In this document: piece by piece, positions 1 through 8,131 of the stretch | Layout: each line of letters begins with the position of its first letter | Numbering within the stretch: position 1 is the first letter of the stretch | Assembly: GCA_964610885.1 (NCBI GenBank) | Contig: CAZSWR010000043.1 | Span: forward strand, 1-28,909 | Length of the DNA stretch: 28,909 bases | Direction of reading: 5' to 3' | DNA from: CAZSWR01 sp964610885 | GTDB taxonomy: Bacteria; Bacteroidota; Ignavibacteria; Kapaibacteriales; UBA2268 | Program-made: the position numbers and the translations under genes | The notes under the pieces: model-generated | Databases searched by the model: none | Told to the model about the DNA's origin: nothing | What the model saw: the letters and a program-made list of their open reading frames with translations, nothing else

Positions 1-36
1 CTATAATATTATCAATGTATTAGCACACAACCATCT

Positions 37-75
37 TTTTCCCCCTTTGAAAAAGGGGGTTGGGGGATTTCTTGA
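37..75. repeat. C/G-rich palindromic repeat
   Basis: A hairpin-forming stretch, CCCCCTTT then AAAGGGGG around a very short loop, followed by TTGGGGGATTT. The same style of sequence (runs of C4-5, a short spacer, runs of G4-5, then TTGGGG or TTAGGGG) recurs at 14185-14302 and 14521-14650, so it probably belongs to a dispersed family. It lies downstream of the lipoprotein gene, but in that gene's direction no T-run follows the stem, so I do not call it a terminator. Confidence 0.5.
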
Positions 76-189
76 AATATCAATGACTAACCGCGACGCA
101 CGCAATTGATTGGAGCCCATTGTTGCAAATTTTACACCTTTTCTGGCAGGCTGCTATGATTCTCACTAATCACTTTATCTGAAATATAT

Positions 190-1392
190 CTATTTAATTA
201 TCTCTATTTTAATGCTTGAATTCGGTGTTGCTGTCTGCAAGTATTTATATGAATGGCGAATTCTTTCAGAATAGTGCCATGAAAACTTTTGATCTGAATC
301 GTAATTGTAATTAAAATCTACAAGATTATCGAGAAAGGACGCGCCTTGTAAAGATATTATCATACTGCTGTCTGTTTCGATGAAGTCGGCTTCTTTTGCC
401 TGCAGTTTCAATAGGTCGTACACAATATACTCTTTTTGGAAATCAGTATTGTATTTCATAATATCAGTCAATTGCATACTAAGATTTCTAATCTTTTTTT
501 GTTCCTCGTCGTATTGAAAAACAATCCAGTCTTCATAAGTAATGGGATTATTTCCAAATTTCATGTTGTAAACATTATTCTCATTAGTTGTACGGAGGAA
601 TAAGATTTTCCAATTTTTCTGCCAATTTATATCTTTATCACAAGTGATGGTGTCATATGTGGAAAATCCTGGAGGAGGGACAATGTCGCTTGTGTAATGA
701 CTATAGTGGTACAGAACCGGCAAAGAACTGATGGTGATTGCGACTTTGTTCGTGGAATAAAAAATCGGCTTCTTTAGAACTGAAAAATCTTCGGCGAAAA
801 TCAATTCATCGTATCCGCTCCGAAGTCTGATTTTGGCATTGCCCGCGGGCATGGTTGGGGTTAGCACGCAGATCGAGTCATTGCACACGGACACGATCGT
901 GGCCAGCGAATCGCCGAAAAAAACACTAAGATTTGTGTCGGCAGCGAAACCACTGCCTTTCAATGTAACCTGAGTGCCCGGCATTCCTTCCTTCGGGAAA
1001 AAACCAGAGAGCACGGGCAAATCGACAATGGGCAGCACCCTGAACTGGAGCGCCGAATCGATCTCTTCTGTCTTGGTTTTGAATTTCACAAAGTAGCTGC
1101 CCGACGCCAGTTGGGGCACCACAACCCTCAGCGAGTCATTCGAAAAATAGATAATACTTGATTCGGAAACATCAAAATAAACAGATTTGACTGAATCGGT
1201 CAGTAGGTTCGTGCCCACGATTGTAACTGTGTCGCCCGGCCTGCCCGATTCTGGATGCAAGGAAAGGAACGTGGCTTTCAGCGATTCAGTGGTTGGCGAA
1301 TTCGGTTCGTTCTTGCACGAGAACAATACTGCCATAAGGAGAAATGCGATAATCGAGTACGATGTTGTTTTCACAGAATCCTCATTTTTCAA
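190..1392 (-). CDS. IPT/TIG-domain lipoprotein
   Basis: A 400-residue predicted lipoprotein. The N-terminus has a hydrophobic stretch (about residues 13-25) ending in the lipobox-like LFSC, so Cys26 should be lipidated and the protein anchored in a membrane facing the periplasm or cell surface. Two immunoglobulin-like IPT/TIG domains follow (about 40-120 and 125-206), each opening with a G-x-P-G-[DT]-x-V-T type motif (SGRPGDTVTIVG, EGMPGTQVTLKG). The C-terminal half (about 210-400) resembles no family I know; it is rich in Tyr, Asp and Asn and has no sorting domain. IPT/TIG lipoproteins in Bacteroidota often bind glycans or other surface ligands, but nothing here fixes the ligand. The next minus-strand gene upstream ends 150 bases away, so it may be transcribed alone. 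No strong Shine-Dalgarno sequence is visible, which is common in this phylum. Confidence 0.8.
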   Translation of the reverse strand: MKNEDSVKTTSYSIIAFLLMAVLFSCKNEPNSPTTESLKATFLSLHPESGRPGDTVTIVGTNLLTDSVKSVYFDVSESSIIYFSNDSLRVVVPQLASGSYFVKFKTKTEEIDSALQFRVLPIVDLPVLSGFFPKEGMPGTQVTLKGSGFAADTNLSVFFGDSLATIVSVCNDSICVLTPTMPAGNAKIRLRSGYDELIFAEDFSVLKKPIFYSTNKVAITISSLPVLYHYSHYTSDIVPPPGFSTYDTITCDKDINWQKNWKILFLRTTNENNVYNMKFGNNPITYEDWIVFQYDEEQKKIRNLSMQLTDIMKYNTDFQKEYIVYDLLKLQAKEADFIETDSSMIISLQGASFLDNLVDFNYNYDSDQKFSWHYSERIRHSYKYLQTATPNSSIKIEIIK

Positions 1393-1466
1393 TTGAATGA
1401 TATAAGTAAAACACTTGAGCCAGTGAAAAGTTACATCTGATTTGTTATGGTATAAATATAAAAAAT

Positions 1467-1505
1467 AGATTTATGTTCGACTTTCCTCACCATCATTGTG
1501 CTGCT
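1467..1505. repeat. Direct repeat, copy 1 (3' side of dinD)
   Basis: This 39-bp segment matches 2451-2489 at about 33 of 39 positions. Both begin AGATTTATGTTCG and continue with TTTCCTC, TCATTG and GCTGCT. The two copies lie in the same orientation on either side of the dinD-type gene. Confidence 0.6.
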
Positions 1506-1542
1506 TTGAAAAACAAGGGCAATTGCCGCTACATAATAAGGA

Positions 1543-2385
1543 TCATTCTTTGTTGTCCGATTTGGGCTTAAGAGCTTTCTTCTTTTCTGTATTCAATCTG
1601 CGTTGTACTTTTTTGACGTCTTCGGCGGGTGGCAGTGTTTCGGGTTTGACACCTCGTTCGATCAGCATTTTTCGGACGGCTGAGTTATTATCTACATGTT
1701 CGCAGGTTATGGAATCTATGCCGTGTAAGTCCTTTTCTTCGACGTTGTGGCTGGTCAGTTCCGAAGCGAAATCCTTGGCTTTAATGGCTAAAGTAGGCAA
1801 AAAATCGGCGAGAGGCCTTTGTGGCGGGACGTTCATCTTCTGCTTCATTGCGTTCGTTGTATGGCCACCAAACAAGGCGTAATCACCTTTGGACCGGATA
1901 ATTGCAAAACCCTTGTCGTCCACTCCGCGCTCGTAAACAATGCCCGAGAGCTTTTTTTCTGAAATCGTTAGCTTCTCCCGAGCGTTTACTCTTGCGATAT
2001 CGAGCAGCCTTGTTTCGATTAATTCTTGTTTTCTGGTTTGCACGGCAAAGTAAGTCTGTGCAAATGCAATTTCCTGCTTGGAAGGGTCGCCGTTTTGTGC
2101 AATTAAATAACACGCATAACGTGTAAGCGCAATATCGGCAATATCTCGCTTTGCACCTTTGGCCAAATTTATCATTTTGTTGATGTCAACGAAATGATCA
2201 GAAACGGGATTATTACTTGATTCGCAGGAGGTTTTTGCTTTGTCGATAACCCTGAGGAAATTCCTCCAATCTGAATAATTGAAAATGTTCTGAAGCTCTC
2301 TTGCGCTCCAGCACTCAACATCTTCAATCATTACTTTTGCATTTTCGAATTTCTCGAACAGTAGTTTAATCAATTCTTTTTTCAT
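1543..2385 (-). CDS. dinD: DNA damage-inducible protein D (DinD) family
   Basis: A 280-residue DinD/BRO-N family protein. The region around residues 85-125, with DIADIALTRYACYLIAQNGD followed by AFAQTYFAVQTRKQE, is the family's signature, and the length is close to Escherichia coli DinD (about 274 residues). E. coli DinD is SOS-induced and acts on RecA filaments; that role is family knowledge and was not tested here. I start at the ATG whose A is at 2385 (MKKELIKLLFEKF), because the 14 residues of a longer in-frame form (MIFCYFCELPCEQA) do not look like family sequence. The C-terminus is Lys-rich. A TACTTTTG box (2408-2415, minus strand) could be its -7 element, with no clear -33 partner. The gene is AT-rich, sits between direct repeats and neighbours a DUF3800 gene, so it may be part of an acquired segment. 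Confidence 0.85.
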   Translation of the reverse strand: MKKELIKLLFEKFENAKVMIEDVECWSARELQNIFNYSDWRNFLRVIDKAKTSCESSNNPVSDHFVDINKMINLAKGAKRDIADIALTRYACYLIAQNGDPSKQEIAFAQTYFAVQTRKQELIETRLLDIARVNAREKLTISEKKLSGIVYERGVDDKGFAIIRSKGDYALFGGHTTNAMKQKMNVPPQRPLADFLPTLAIKAKDFASELTSHNVEEKDLHGIDSITCEHVDNNSAVRKMLIERGVKPETLPPAEDVKKVQRRLNTEKKKALKPKSDNKE

Positions 2386-2698
2386 TGCTTGCTCACATGG
2401 AAGTTCACAAAAGTAACAGAAAATCAATTATATTCTAATATAAGGAAAAAAGATTTATGTTCGCATTTCCTCGACGTCATTGCGCTGCTCATAAAAAAAA
2501 GTGGCTGTTTCCACCAATATTCAGCTCAGCGCTGGTGGTGGTTGCTCGCATTCAGGCCGATACCATTTTCATTAGTAGTGTGTGCAATTGAGATACCTTT
2601 TAATCTAAGCTAATATTGTGGTGCTTTCTACTATTTGAGGAGAATTATCATATTGTCTTTATTAATAATTAGGTGAACTCATTTTGTTTATTTTTTTC
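2386..2698. other. AT-rich intergenic region upstream of dinD
   Basis: No convincing gene is present. It contains a possible -7 box for dinD (TACTTTTG, 2408-2415, minus strand), the second copy of the direct repeat, and otherwise unassigned AT-rich sequence. Short open frames here lack a ribosome binding site and family resemblance. Confidence 0.5.
2451..2489. repeat. Direct repeat, copy 2 (5' side of dinD)
   Basis: Partner of 1467-1505, same orientation, about 33 of 39 positions identical by eye. The interval between the copies holds the whole dinD-type gene and its likely promoter. Confidence 0.6.
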
Positions 2699-2729
2699 TT
2701 GCAAATATCTAAGACATTACTTATATTTG
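2699..2729 (+). promoter_or_regulatory. Bacteroidota-type promoter of candidate small RNA
   Basis: TTG at 2699-2701, a spacer of exactly 20 bases, then TATATTTG at 2722-2729. This fits the primary sigma factor consensus of Bacteroidota (TTTG or TTG, 19-21 bases, TAnnTTTG). It points right, into about 65 bases of structured sequence that ends in a terminator. Confidence 0.55.
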
Positions 2730-2733
2730 GAGC

Positions 2734-2796
2734 GAATCCGAAAGGAGCCAGACTCCACGTAGGATTCCCCCGGGACGCTATTGCGCCCCTTTTTTA
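2734..2796 (+). ncRNA. Candidate small structured RNA
   Basis: About 60 bases from the expected transcription start to the end of a T-run. The outer stem is GAATCC (2734-2739) with GGATTC (2762-2767), a perfect 6-bp match. Inside it GGAG (2744-2747) pairs with CTCC (2753-2756). A terminator hairpin follows: GGGACGC (2772-2778) with GCGCCCC (2783-2789), loop TATT, one A-C mismatch, then six T (2790-2795). A good promoter lies directly upstream and no start codon with a ribosome binding site lies inside. It matches no RNA family I can recall. The T-run overlaps the stop codon of the convergent DUF3800 gene. The hairpin might instead partly serve that gene, but in that direction a G-run, not a T-run, follows the stem. 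Confidence 0.45.
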
Positions 2797-3558
2797 TGAC
2801 AACACAATCCAAAATGAATCTGAATTCTTGCAAACATGTTGATTGATTACAGGCTTTAATCTTTCATAAAACTTATGCCCGCCCATCTTCTTCATATACT
2901 TATTGGGTTCGAAATATTGCCTGGCACAATATGCCACAATATCTGCCATTTGATTAATTGAAGACATTTCGGAATCCTTTAACCACGGGTCTTCAATAAC
3001 ATACTTTAAGGTTAAATCTCTATAACCGGATTCGAAATTGTTATTGTTTGCAACCGGATTGTACCTGCGCATTTTCCTTAATAATTGTGTTAGCTTCTTA
3101 CCGTCTGTATTGTCGGGCAAAACAATGCCATATTCGTTTTTTGGCACACCATATGGAAAATTATCCGCCGCGATTGTGTTGTCGAATCTTTGGATCATTC
3201 GTTTCCATGCTGTTTCAAAAACATCGCCGGCGCAGTTTGGTTTATCGACACATACAGTAATTACATTTATATAATCTCTACCTGCGATCCACTTTATGCA
3301 TTGCTTAATAATGTCAATTCTGTCATTCCTTGCAATTTTCCTTAAGTTATTTGACCCATTGACAAGCTCGACGGCGTGGATTTCATCGCGAATTTTGAAG
3401 CCTTTTTTTTCTCTTAGATTCTTGCGAAATTCTAATAGTTCATCAATCATTTGATGCCATTTAGAATCGTGAATTACCAATGCCGAAAGAATGTAAAAAT
3501 TCGTTGGGCTGTTTACTTTTCCGGGATCCCCGCTTTCGTCTGCATAAAGTAGAAACAT
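2794..3558 (-). CDS. DUF3800 domain protein
   Basis: A 254-residue DUF3800 protein. The N-terminal MFLLYADESGDPG is the family signature (aromatic-x-D-E-S-G), thought to form an acidic site in an RNase H-like fold. Near the C-terminus, NQMADIVAYCARQYFE matches the second conserved segment (hydrophobic-ADxxA...R). Family members occur widely in accessory DNA and near defence genes, but their biochemical role is not established. I choose the ATG at 3558: it is preceded by AAAGG nine bases upstream and begins at the conserved motif. An in-frame ATG at 3585 would add MTSYKRFKS. The gene is AT-rich like dinD and unlike the GC-richer 986-codon gene beyond it. Its stop codon overlaps the T-run of the candidate small RNA on the other strand. 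Confidence 0.85.
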   Translation of the reverse strand: MFLLYADESGDPGKVNSPTNFYILSALVIHDSKWHQMIDELLEFRKNLREKKGFKIRDEIHAVELVNGSNNLRKIARNDRIDIIKQCIKWIAGRDYINVITVCVDKPNCAGDVFETAWKRMIQRFDNTIAADNFPYGVPKNEYGIVLPDNTDGKKLTQLLRKMRRYNPVANNNNFESGYRDLTLKYVIEDPWLKDSEMSSINQMADIVAYCARQYFEPNKYMKKMGGHKFYERLKPVINQHVCKNSDSFWIVLS

Positions 3559-3778
3559 AGATTTAAACCTTTTATATGATGTCATCCATTATTTCTTGAT
3601 CAACAATAAAATATTACAATATGTCTGGGCAGTACAAGAAACTGATACTTCCATATTCAAATGGCAGTATCAACTCCTGAAATATACGCTCTCAAATCGT
3701 TTCAGAATTAAATTACAATATCCATCAATCTGGAATTGTATTTATGCCTGTATAGGTCTTAACACTCCAATTCCTCTT

Positions 3779-6739
3779 CTAATTCTTTATCACTTTCCGG
3801 GTGCTCGACGCGCCGCAGCCGTCGAACCTCAGGAAATAAACTCCTTCGGGATAATCCTGAAGGCTGACCGATACTCTGTTCGCGCCGGAGCTGGGCGCAA
3901 GGCTGTTAGTGGTGAATAGTTTGGTGCCGAATACGTCGAAAACCGAAATCGTGAGTTCGGAGCATTCGGGCGCGGAATACGAAATACTGACCGAGCCATT
4001 CGTCGGATTCGGGAAAACGGAGCCGATCTCGATCCCCGAAATGGGGCGGGTTTCCGCAACCGGATTCAATGTGTCGCTCGATTCGATTGCTTCATTGAAT
4101 TGGAAAACACGTTTCTCCATGCCGTCCGCCGTAACCTCGATTTGATAATAAATGTACGGTTTGTATATGTCGCGAGCGGCCAGAGTCCACGATGGAGCGA
4201 TTTCCTGCATTGCCCCGACCGATTCATAGACGAATTCCAACGGCTGGTCAATCAAGACAGACGTATCGGCAACGATGACGACCTTCACGTTAGTGGCGCC
4301 TTCCGTGCCGATATTCTTCAATTGGCAAGAGACTTGGAAACTCTCTAGCGGCTTCGGCTGTTTCTTCGATGTGTTGACGCCGCGGCAGCTGAAGTACGCA
4401 GGGATGCTTTCGGCGGCCAGAATTGTCTCGGCCTGCTGCACGAAGGCGGCCAGCGAATTGATTCCGGTTTCGATCGAATCTTTCAGCTCGGCAAGCGCTT
4501 CCTGGGAAATCGGATCTGAGAAGATAATAGCGGCGCGGAGCAGCCTCATGTCCAGGCTCAACCTGTCGATTTCGTTGCGGAATTTCAATTCTTTGAACGA
4601 ATCGAGCAGCGCTTGGTGTTCGGCCAAAAACGCGCTGTCGCTCGCCGCGCTCAATCTGTCGTTCAGCAGTGCGAGAGAATCGTCCAAGGCGTTTTCGGCG
4701 GCCAGAAGGTTTTGGTAGCTCTGGCAGAAGCTCGACGAATCGCTGCCGGCAGCTGCCGTGATGGCCAGCGAAAGCAAATCCACATAGTTCTGCATGAAAC
4801 CGGGCAATGCGTCCGGTTGCACGAGGGCGAAAGGAGCCCGCCAAGCGATGGGCCGTACCTTTTTCTGGTTCGGATTGTTCGCATCGTAATAGACATCATA
4901 AATCGCTCGCGTGCCGTGGTCGAGCACTTTTTCTTGGTCGGCAAGCGTATAGAGCATTGTCTGCGCTGCTTTCGATATGGTAACGACGGATAGTTGCTTG
5001 ATCAGGTTGCACATCAGGATTCCCGTCGCAACCATTTGCGGGACGTCTTTGCCCTTGGATTTGTACCAAAGCTCGACCATCGAAGAGGAGGCCAGCCCGA
5101 TGGCGGCGAGTGTGGATTCCCAGTTGCTTGTCAGCTTCAGCTGTGCACAGAACCCGGCCAGCGAATCGACCGTCGTTTTGTTCTTTTGGAAAATATCCGA
5201 GGCGAGAGTGGCCGCCTCTTCGTTCGTGCCGGTATAGATCTTGTCTGTTGCTTTTTGGACGGATTGCTCCACGAAGTCCTGAGTGTAGCCGACGTACGCG
5301 GCCATCAGGCCTTCGTTCCCGGGGACCACGACAGCATTCTTCACGGCTTCGTCTTTCAGAGTCTTCCATACGCCGTCCTGGACTTTGTTGCCCGAAAGCT
5401 GTGCGTTCATGCCTTCTTTGACTTTTTTCAGAGTTTCCTTGACTGCTTCGCCGATCTTTTTGCTGTTTCCCTTCAGGTTCATCCTCGTGATAATATCCTC
5501 GGCAAACATGTAGGAATACGTAGCGATTACGCTTTTCATTTTATTTGAGATAAGTTTGGCAATTTCGTTTTTATCGACTTCGTCGCCGATTTTGTCAACG
5601 ACTTTTTTGAAGTCTTCGAGCGAAAGCAATGCTAACACAGCGTCGGTAACGAACTTGACAGTTTCGCCGGAGAGCTTCATCGAATTGTTCGTAATCGAAT
5701 CCAAAAACACGTTGTGAATCATCGAGCGGATGGCCAAGTCTGCTCGCACGGAGTCGTAGTCGCCATTGCGCAGCTCGGAGCATTCGCCTTCGTATTTGGC
5801 CCAATCGCTGACGAGTGCCCTTTGGTTCGTCATGGAATAGGATTTGAGAAGCGGCACTTTGAAACTAACGAAACCGTAGAAAATCGATGCCGGATAGTAA
5901 ATGTCTTCGAGATTGTTTGCCATAATCTCGTTCTTGTCGTATAGCGGGCCGATCAATCTGGCATCGATTGTGATCGGTTCGATATTCTTGACGTTCCTAA
6001 ACGTTAGCGGGAGGCCCTCCGCGAGCCGCACAATGTTCAATTTGTATGCCTTGCCGTCGTTCGGATTGGAAAGCGCGAAACAGCCTTCGGAGTTGGTTCT
6101 AAAGATCTCGCCGGTCGAGCTTTCGTCCGTCAGGTACACCATCGCATTGCCAAGCGGAGTAACCGATGTGTTGAAAGTCTCGAAGTCGAAGTCCGTAACG
6201 GCCACCTTGCCCTTGATGTCTGCCACGATCGGGATGCGGTACACGCGCACCTCGAGGAATGCTGGGGCGTTCGCATCGTTGTCGTTGCCGCCGAAGACTT
6301 GTATTTGGATTTTGATGTATTTGTGTTTGATGATGGAGGTATCCTCGGCGATTGTGATTGTCTTCGTCAGATTGGCCGCTGCGGTGTTGATTTCTCTAAG
6401 CACCATCGATTGGAAACTCGGCACACCATACTCGAAGAACGAAGTCGAATCTTCGTCGCTTTGCTTGGCGAACCCTGCAATTATTGAATACCGCGCGTTG
6501 GGATACTTCATGCGGTTGTGCGCCCACGAAGCAGAGACCTGGAATGATTTCCCAATTGCGACGCCGTCGGGGAATGCTATCGAGACATCGCCATTGTCCG
6601 GCGTGCCAAACGACGTTTTTACGATTTTGAACTCCTTGCGCCGAAAGCAATCATCGTTCGCTTGCGCCGCGCTCGAGACGAGTATTATTATTAAAAGATA
6701 AAAGAATACTCTGGAAAGCGTTGAGTGGACATTTTTCAT
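3779..6739 (-). CDS. Large T9SS exported protein
   Basis: A 986-residue secreted protein. The signal peptide is clear: basic start, a hydrophobic core (about residues 11-22), and predicted cleavage after SSAAQA near residue 27. Around 178-270 there is a carboxypeptidase-regulatory-like beta-sandwich (NAMVYLTDESSTGEIFRTNS, then EGCFALSN). A long helical, Lys/Glu/Ala/Leu-rich middle follows (about 330-800). A CARDB-like domain lies around 800-890 (FQVSCQLKNIGTEGATNVKV). The last 80 residues are a T9SS type A sorting domain: FPNPTNGSVSISYS, a central beta segment, YPEGVYFLRF and a basic end (RKVIKN). It should cross the outer membrane through T9SS and be surface-attached or released. The ribosome binding site is ACGGAG, six to seven bases before the ATG. 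The gene is GC-rich with normal coding bias. I recognise no enzyme domain, so a structural, adhesive or scaffold role is only a guess. Confidence 0.85.
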   Translation of the reverse strand: MKNVHSTLSRVFFYLLIIILVSSAAQANDDCFRRKEFKIVKTSFGTPDNGDVSIAFPDGVAIGKSFQVSASWAHNRMKYPNARYSIIAGFAKQSDEDSTSFFEYGVPSFQSMVLREINTAAANLTKTITIAEDTSIIKHKYIKIQIQVFGGNDNDANAPAFLEVRVYRIPIVADIKGKVAVTDFDFETFNTSVTPLGNAMVYLTDESSTGEIFRTNSEGCFALSNPNDGKAYKLNIVRLAEGLPLTFRNVKNIEPITIDARLIGPLYDKNEIMANNLEDIYYPASIFYGFVSFKVPLLKSYSMTNQRALVSDWAKYEGECSELRNGDYDSVRADLAIRSMIHNVFLDSITNNSMKLSGETVKFVTDAVLALLSLEDFKKVVDKIGDEVDKNEIAKLISNKMKSVIATYSYMFAEDIITRMNLKGNSKKIGEAVKETLKKVKEGMNAQLSGNKVQDGVWKTLKDEAVKNAVVVPGNEGLMAAYVGYTQDFVEQSVQKATDKIYTGTNEEAATLASDIFQKNKTTVDSLAGFCAQLKLTSNWESTLAAIGLASSSMVELWYKSKGKDVPQMVATGILMCNLIKQLSVVTISKAAQTMLYTLADQEKVLDHGTRAIYDVYYDANNPNQKKVRPIAWRAPFALVQPDALPGFMQNYVDLLSLAITAAAGSDSSSFCQSYQNLLAAENALDDSLALLNDRLSAASDSAFLAEHQALLDSFKELKFRNEIDRLSLDMRLLRAAIIFSDPISQEALAELKDSIETGINSLAAFVQQAETILAAESIPAYFSCRGVNTSKKQPKPLESFQVSCQLKNIGTEGATNVKVVIVADTSVLIDQPLEFVYESVGAMQEIAPSWTLAARDIYKPYIYYQIEVTADGMEKRVFQFNEAIESSDTLNPVAETRPISGIEIGSVFPNPTNGSVSISYSAPECSELTISVFDVFGTKLFTTNSLAPSSGANRVSVSLQDYPEGVYFLRFDGCGASSTRKVIKN

Positions 6740-7033
6740 TTTGGTCTCCGTTTCTATTTCAATTGTATTGATTGCGCAACTATGTAAACTCCGAAATTAT
6801 TCAATTTGCAATTTCAATCAAAGCGATTTCTTTGCGCTTGCGAATATTTCCATGATATTCAAAGCAATTACGGCGAAGCGCGTTGCATGTGCCTGGGTCG
6901 GGAGCGCTAAAGTCGCCGTTTGGGAGATGATTCGGCAAGATCAGTAACAGCTGGGATGAGTGCGTATGCAGCAGATTGACATCTGTTCGAGCCACAGCAC
7001 CCCGGCCAACTTCAATCGATATAGAACCCAGTA
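6740..7033. other. Divergent intergenic region
   Basis: Between the leftward T9SS gene and the rightward small gene/osmC pair. The AT-rich left part holds the leader of the T9SS gene. The part at about 6880-7010 is GC-richer, and a minus-strand frame is open there (start codon near 6995, stop near 6801), but it has no ribosome binding site and no recognisable family. It may be a decayed gene fragment or chance. Confidence 0.4.
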
Positions 7034-7063
7034 TTTGAATATCAATAAAAAGAGTTATCTTTG
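7034..7063 (+). promoter_or_regulatory. Promoter of the small exported protein/osmC pair
   Basis: TTTG at 7034-7037, an 18-base spacer and TATCTTTG at 7056-7063. The -7 box is an exact match to TAnnTTTG; the spacer is one base short of the usual 19-21. Expected start of transcription is about 7070, giving a leader of about 70 bases. Confidence 0.45.
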
Positions 7064-7138
7064 TAAACTGAGATTGGGCTGGGCCACAAGACTCAGTATT
7101 TTTTGACGGAAGAAAATGTTTATATAAAACAATAAGAT

Positions 7139-7603
7139 TTGAAACTAATAATTCCTATAGTGATTCTCCTCGTGGCAGTGGCGTCCTCCGGCCCGATTGG
7201 CGCGCAAACCTATGCGGAACCTGACACGAATACCAGTAGTTCGCCATCTTTGTTGTTTATTGGCCGCGTGCAGGATTCGGCAAGCAACATGCTTTGCGAC
7301 TACCTCTGGGGGCAGCTTCTGCAACGCGATTTCGAGAGCGTCATCGACACTTGCTCGCGTGTAGCGTTTTCGTATTCGGACAATGCCTGTATTGCCGGCC
7401 ATTTGGCCCATGCCTACCTGCTCAGCAACAATTTCGCCAAGGCCCGCGAGATATACTTGGCGCTGCCCGAATTCGTCGATGAAATATTGAACGATTTCGA
7501 CGAGTTCGCTAAGTATGGCATATATCACCACGACTTCGACAAAATTCGATTACTTTTAAAAACCAAACCACAAGAGGAACAGAATAATGGAAATAAACCT
7601 TAG
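7139..7603 (+). CDS. Small exported protein with TPR-like helices
   Basis: A 154-residue protein of unknown function. It starts with TTG: the N-terminus MKLIIPIVILLVAVASSGPIGAQ is a clear signal peptide with cleavage expected after IGAQ or nearby, and no in-frame ATG gives a better one. The mature part has helical segments with tetratricopeptide-like spacing (HLAHAYLLSNNFAKAREIYL), suggesting a single TPR-type protein-binding unit in the periplasm. Its last 17 bases overlap the start of the osmC gene, so the two are probably co-transcribed and translationally coupled. TTG initiation with a weak ribosome binding site predicts low expression. It could help the peroxidase cope with envelope stress, but only the gene order supports that. 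Confidence 0.65.
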   Translation: MKLIIPIVILLVAVASSGPIGAQTYAEPDTNTSSSPSLLFIGRVQDSASNMLCDYLWGQLLQRDFESVIDTCSRVAFSYSDNACIAGHLAHAYLLSNNFAKAREIYLALPEFVDEILNDFDEFAKYGIYHHDFDKIRLLLKTKPQEEQNNGNKP

Positions 7604-8006
7604 GCTCGACAATGGAATGCACCTCGTCGCGACCAACGAACATGGCCACGAAACGCATTTCGATACTCACCCCGCATTTGGCGGCTCCGACGCAGCCCCC
7701 ACACCGATGGAAATAATGCTCGAAGCTCTTTGCGCCTGCTCGTCGCTGGATATATTGAGCATACTTAGGAAAAAAAGAATCGATATTGTCGATTTCCGTA
7801 TCCATGCCACCGGCGAACGCGCCGAAACGCACCCCAAAGTGATTACGAAGGCGCATCTTGCGATCGAACTCGTCAGCCCGAACGCCACGCAGAAAGACTT
7901 GGAGCGAGCCGTAGAGCTTTCGCATACCACGTATTGCGGCGTGTCGGCCATGTTCCGCCGATCGGGCGCAGAGGTTACAGTCGAAGCAATTGTGAAGCAG
8001 CCGTAG
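7587..8006 (+). CDS. OsmC-family peroxiredoxin-like protein
   Basis: A 139-residue OsmC/Ohr superfamily protein. The family reduces organic hydroperoxides using two cysteines. Cys51 in ALCACSSLDI sits in the conserved C-x-x-x-D position of the central helix, and Cys117 in YCGVSAMF matches the second active cysteine. The GGSDAAPTPMEIMLEAL segment before the first cysteine is typical of the YhfA-like branch of OsmC proteins. The length is normal for the family. GAGGAA lies about eight bases before the ATG, and the start overlaps the preceding gene by 17 bases. The gene converges on hcp across a hairpin. Together they form a small redox-stress block. Cytoplasmic; no signal peptide. Confidence 0.88.
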   Translation: MEINLRLDNGMHLVATNEHGHETHFDTHPAFGGSDAAPTPMEIMLEALCACSSLDILSILRKKRIDIVDFRIHATGERAETHPKVITKAHLAIELVSPNATQKDLERAVELSHTTYCGVSAMFRRSGAEVTVEAIVKQP

Positions 8007-8041
8007 GGCGAGTGAGACGGCAGGAAAATGCACAAAACGAA

Positions 8042-8073
8042 GCAGGGCGCCCCTTTTCGAGAGAGCGCCCTGC
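8042..8073. terminator. Hairpin between convergent osmC and hcp
   Basis: GCAGGGCGC (8042-8050) pairs perfectly with GCGCCCTGC (8065-8073) over a 14-base loop. It sits between two convergent genes and can fold on either strand. No strong T-run follows on either side, so it may work as a bidirectional terminator or just as an end-protecting stem. Confidence 0.55.
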
Positions 8074-8131
8074 CTTGCGTATATGGATAGTATCCTGGTT
8101 GTTTGTCTATTTATATGATTATTCGTTCTGA

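Noticed and set aside
2386..2500. LexA-type box for dinD
   Set aside because: Only half-sites such as CGAACAT are visible; no complete palindrome of a known LexA type is present, and the consensus for this lineage is unknown to me.
2772..2795. Terminator for the DUF3800 gene on the minus strand
   Set aside because: On that strand the stem is followed by GGGGG rather than T; the six-T run is on the plus-strand side.
4290..5548. Several 150-184 codon frames inside the 986-codon T9SS gene
   Set aside because: They are shadows in a GC-rich gene; their translations are Arg/Ala-rich with no domain pattern.
6801..6995. 64-codon minus-strand frame between the T9SS gene and the osmC pair
   Set aside because: The frame is open further upstream without a start codon and overlaps promoter sequence; no ribosome binding site or known motif.
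6975..7010. tRNA-like T-arm (CTGT-TCGAGCC-ACAG)
   Set aside because: No matching anticodon arm, D-arm or acceptor stem could be placed around it.
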